A stretch of 7,070 nucleotides of DNA from Burkholderiales bacterium (GTDB lineage Bacteria > Pseudomonadota > Gammaproteobacteria > Burkholderiales > Nitrosomonadaceae): the NCBI GenBank assembly GCA_024235735.1, contig JACKLU010000032.1:1-7070 (forward strand), in the 5' to 3' direction. Shown here in pieces: positions 5,575 through 7,070 of this stretch. The notes beneath the pieces are model-generated. The model saw only the letters and a program-made list of their open reading frames with translations, had not been told where the DNA came from and ran no database searches. The position numbers and the translations under genes are program-made. Position 1 is the stretch's first letter. Every line of letters begins with the position of its first letter.

Positions 5575-5997
5575 ATGGTGAGTCGATTCTATAACGTGCT
5601 GATTTTTATTGCACTGGCGCTAGCGCCATTAGCGGGTCTGGCGGAAGCTAATCTTGAAATCAATACGCCAGCGATTGCCAGTCTCAAGCAAAGCATGCAG
5701 AGCCGCCATGCGCAGCTTGTCGAACACTATAACAGTGGCGCTGTGGGCCTGACCCGGGATGGCATGGTTGCCGTGCGTGATGCGAATGCCGTGCCGCTGG
5801 CGCAACGGCAGGCGGTCAACGCGCTGGTTTCGGCGGAAAATCAGGACAGGGCGGCGTTGTATCGTGAAATTGCACGGGCAAACAATCATCCGGAATGGGA
5901 GTCGAAGATTCGCGCCACTTTCGGTCAGCGCTGGGTCAATCTGGCCAGATCCGGCTGGTGGTATCAGGCTGATGGCAGCGTCTGGAAGCAGAAATAA
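5575..5997 (+). CDS. ydbL: YdbL-like DUF1318 periplasmic protein
   Basis: A 140-residue precursor from ATG 5575, with GAGG at 5566-5569. A GTG at 5569 would add two residues but overlaps the ribosome binding site. Residues 1-25 form a Sec signal peptide, likely cut after A-E-A (23-25). The mature part carries the DUF1318 pattern: 'INTPAIASLKQSMQSRHAQL' at 29-48, 'GAVGLTRDG' at 55-63, 'ENQDRAALYREIARANNHPEW' at about 88-108, and the closing 'W..DGSVWKQK'. E. coli YdbL is about 108 residues, so this is a longer form. In E. coli, YdbL acts with YdbH and YnbE, apparently as a periplasmic chaperone that limits YnbE multimers. It is the last gene of the three, 72 bases after ynbE, with a hairpin after its stop. 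Confidence 0.88.
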   Translation: MVSRFYNVLIFIALALAPLAGLAEANLEINTPAIASLKQSMQSRHAQLVEHYNSGAVGLTRDGMVAVRDANAVPLAQRQAVNALVSAENQDRAALYREIARANNHPEWESKIRATFGQRWVNLARSGWWYQADGSVWKQK

Positions 5998-6005
5998 TCC
6001 AGATT

Positions 6006-6038
6006 ATTCATGCGCCTGATAAAATCAGATGCATGAAT
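6006..6038. terminator. Two-part hairpin downstream of ydbL
   Basis: ATTCATGC (6006-6013) pairs with GCATGAAT (6031-6038), and above a 2-base mismatch CTGAT (6016-6020) pairs with ATCAG (6024-6028) around an AAA loop. The stem starts nine bases after the ydbL stop, a usual place for a 3'-end structure. It is not followed by a T-run, so if it ends or protects the ydbH-ynbE-ydbL transcript it does so without a classic U-tract. A weak call. Confidence 0.4.
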
Positions 6039-6045
6039 CTTCAGT

Positions 6046-6073
6046 TTGACAATCGTTCTTACGTTAATGTAAG
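6046..6073 (+). promoter_or_regulatory. Candidate sigma-70 promoter for the yccA-like gene
   Basis: A perfect -35 hexamer TTGACA (6046-6051) is followed after 16 bases by TGTAAG (6068-6073), a 4-of-6 match to the -10 consensus. If used, the transcript would have a leader of roughly 135-140 bases that includes the hairpin at 6081-6137. The -10 match and spacing are only moderate, so other starts nearer the gene are possible. Confidence 0.35.
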
Positions 6074-6080
6074 TTCTGCT

Positions 6081-6137
6081 GTTCAAGGTCAAATAATAAA
6101 CATACTACCATAAAGGTTTTTCATGGTATCCTTGAAC
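6081..6137. promoter_or_regulatory. Structured leader hairpin upstream of the yccA-like gene
   Basis: GTTCAAGG (6081-6088) is perfectly complementary to CCTTGAAC (6130-6137), and inside it TACCAT (6106-6111) pairs with ATGGTA (6123-6128). The right-hand arms are one base apart, while the left-hand arms are separated by a 17-base A-rich bulge. The stem would end about 80 bases before the ATG. It does not match a riboswitch class I know. It could be a regulatory RNA fold, a degraded repeat or a protein-binding inverted repeat. Confidence 0.4.
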
Positions 6138-6217
6138 TAAAAGCATGGTTTCAAGTCACAACAGTTTGAATAATTAATAATTCTGTTTCTAAATAAAGTA
6201 ATAGGAGGTTGTTTTAA

Positions 6218-6979
6218 ATGGATCAAGACTACTCAAAAAAATCCCGCGCGCAAGCGCAATCCGGAGTGGAAACAACAAACGCTGAGGTCATCGAAATCAA
6301 TGACGGGCAATCAGCAACCATCAATTCCGCGCGTTCAAGAGCTGGCGCGGGTATCGAGATCAACAAAGTATTACGCAATACTTACATGCTGTTATCGATG
6401 ACGCTGCTGTTCAGCGGACTGACGGCATCCATTTCCATGGCGCTGAATATGCCACCGATGACTTATCTGATTTCAGTCATTGGCGGTATGGTGATTGCCA
6501 TGTTCGTGCTGCCGCGTTTCGCCAATTCACCGGCGGGCATAGGTATTGTTTTCCTGGTTACTGGCATGCTGGGCTTTGGCTTGGGGCCGATGCTGACTAT
6601 GTATGCCTCGCTGCCGAACGGCGGTAATATCATCATGCTGGCGCTGGGCGGCACGGGCGTTATCTTTATGGGTCTTTCCGCCTATGTATTGGCGACACGC
6701 AAGGATTTCAGCTTCCTCGGCGGTTTTCTGATGGTGGGTTTCCTGCTGGTGCTGGTTGCCGCGGTTGCCAACATCTTCCTGCAAATGCCGGTAATGTCGC
6801 TGATGATTTCATCGGTGGTGATTCTGATCATGAGCGGCTTCATTCTGTATGACACCAGCCGTATTATTCACGGCGGTGAAACCAACTATATCCTTGCCAC
6901 CATTGGTCTGTACATGACGATCTTCAATATCTTCATCAGCCTGTTGCAGCTTCTGGGCATCATGGGCGGCGACGACTGA
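6218..6979 (+). CDS. yccA: YccA-type Bax inhibitor-1 family membrane protein
   Basis: A 253-residue inner-membrane protein. After a polar 48-residue N-terminal tail come 'NKVLRNTYMLLSMTLLFSG' and about seven hydrophobic segments (roughly 53-75, 80-98, 106-129, 137-159, 165-188, 194-211, 224-247). Diagnostic YccA blocks are 'LALGGTGVIF' (141-150), 'SAYVLATRKDFSFLGG' (154-169), 'VANIFLQMP' (183-191) and 'DTSRIIHGGETNYI' (212-225). E. coli YccA binds the membrane protease FtsH and is both its substrate and a modulator of it; the disordered N-terminus is the FtsH-accessible end there. Here that tail is about 30 residues longer than in the 219-residue E. coli protein. AGGAGG at 6203-6208 fixes the start. 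A strong terminator follows, so it is probably transcribed alone. Like other YccA proteins it has the acidic D212, but not the second aspartate of the pH-sensing pair described in BsYetJ. Confidence 0.93.
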   Translation: MDQDYSKKSRAQAQSGVETTNAEVIEINDGQSATINSARSRAGAGIEINKVLRNTYMLLSMTLLFSGLTASISMALNMPPMTYLISVIGGMVIAMFVLPRFANSPAGIGIVFLVTGMLGFGLGPMLTMYASLPNGGNIIMLALGGTGVIFMGLSAYVLATRKDFSFLGGFLMVGFLLVLVAAVANIFLQMPVMSLMISSVVILIMSGFILYDTSRIIHGGETNYILATIGLYMTIFNIFISLLQLLGIMGGDD

Positions 6980-6994
6980 GTTTCCTGTATAGAC

Positions 6995-7012
6995 TGAAGC
7001 AGTTGAAGCAGT
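6995..7012 (+). repeat. Two tandem copies of a 9-bp unit
   Basis: TGAAGCAGT is repeated perfectly, head to tail, at 6995-7003 and 7004-7012, between the yccA-like stop and its terminator. With only two copies it is most likely a slippage duplication without function. Confidence 0.5.
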
Positions 7013-7017
7013 ACACG

Positions 7018-7043
7018 AAAACCCCGGTTTATCCGGGGTTTTT
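7018..7043 (+). terminator. Intrinsic terminator of the yccA-like gene
   Basis: AAAACCCCGG (7018-7027) pairs with CCGGGGTTTT (7033-7042) around the loop TTTAT. The GC-rich 6-bp core is followed by five Ts (7039-7043), then ATTTT. The leading As make it potentially active on both strands. It lies about 40 bases after the stop codon at 6977-6979. Confidence 0.92.
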
Positions 7044-7051
7044 ATTTTCCG

Positions 7052-7070
7052 GTTTGTAATTATTCAGCGC
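7052..7070. mobile_element. Edge of a second copy of the MITE-like repeat
   Basis: The last 19 bases, GTTTGTAATTATTCAGCGC, match the reverse complement of the right end of the 1888-1983 element (GTTTGTAACTATTCAGCGC, positions 1988 back to 1970) at 18 of 19 positions. The single difference, C to T, is inside the terminal repeat. The rest of the copy, if present, lies beyond the window. Confidence 0.55.

Noticed and set aside
1..7070. CRISPR array, tRNA or rRNA genes, complete insertion sequence
   Set aside because: No regularly spaced direct repeats, no cloverleaf or rRNA-like sequence and no transposase frame were seen on either strand.

Overview
The window reads as proteobacterial chromosome, most likely a betaproteobacterium. 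My impression of a Nitrosomonas-like organism rests on the look of the proteins and the dispersed repeats, not on any marker gene. All convincing genes lie on the + strand. The left third is an accessory patch with degraded genes and small repeats; the right two thirds is ordinary envelope housekeeping.

Left part (1-2000). A DUF488/YeaO-family gene (8-394) is followed by about 620 bases without an intact gene. That gap holds the 3' end of a cysteine synthase B (cysM) gene, joined in frame behind a short signal-peptide-like stub and separated from it by a stop codon. It also holds several inverted repeats, including a 71-bp REP-like element, and a 20-codon ORF with a strong ribosome binding site. 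Next comes a solitary HNH-endonuclease-like gene (1017-1793). After it lies a 96-bp element with perfect 12-bp terminal inverted repeats and TA ends, which looks like a MITE. This element interrupts a short ORF and ends 22 bases before the next gene. The last 19 bases of the window match its right end at 18 of 19 positions, so a second copy probably begins there.

Middle (2006-3136). One gene encodes a 376-residue, highly charged helical protein with a J-domain-like HPD segment in the middle; it is not a canonical DnaJ.

Right part (3216-7070). Three closely spaced genes have the order and features of E. coli ydbH-ynbE-ydbL: an AsmA-like membrane-anchored periplasmic protein, a tiny lipoprotein and a secreted DUF1318 protein. 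In E. coli, YdbH and YnbE form a bridge between the inner and outer membranes that carries phospholipid, and YdbL assists them. A 220-base leader with several hairpins and a candidate promoter then precedes a yccA-type Bax inhibitor-1 family gene, which ends in a strong intrinsic terminator.

I found no rRNA, tRNA, CRISPR array or complete transposase gene, and no convincing evidence of a wholly new multi-gene system. The least explained items are the repeat family seen at 1888-1983 and 7052-7070, the HNH gene with its cassette-like edges, the cysM remnant, and the J-domain-like protein.
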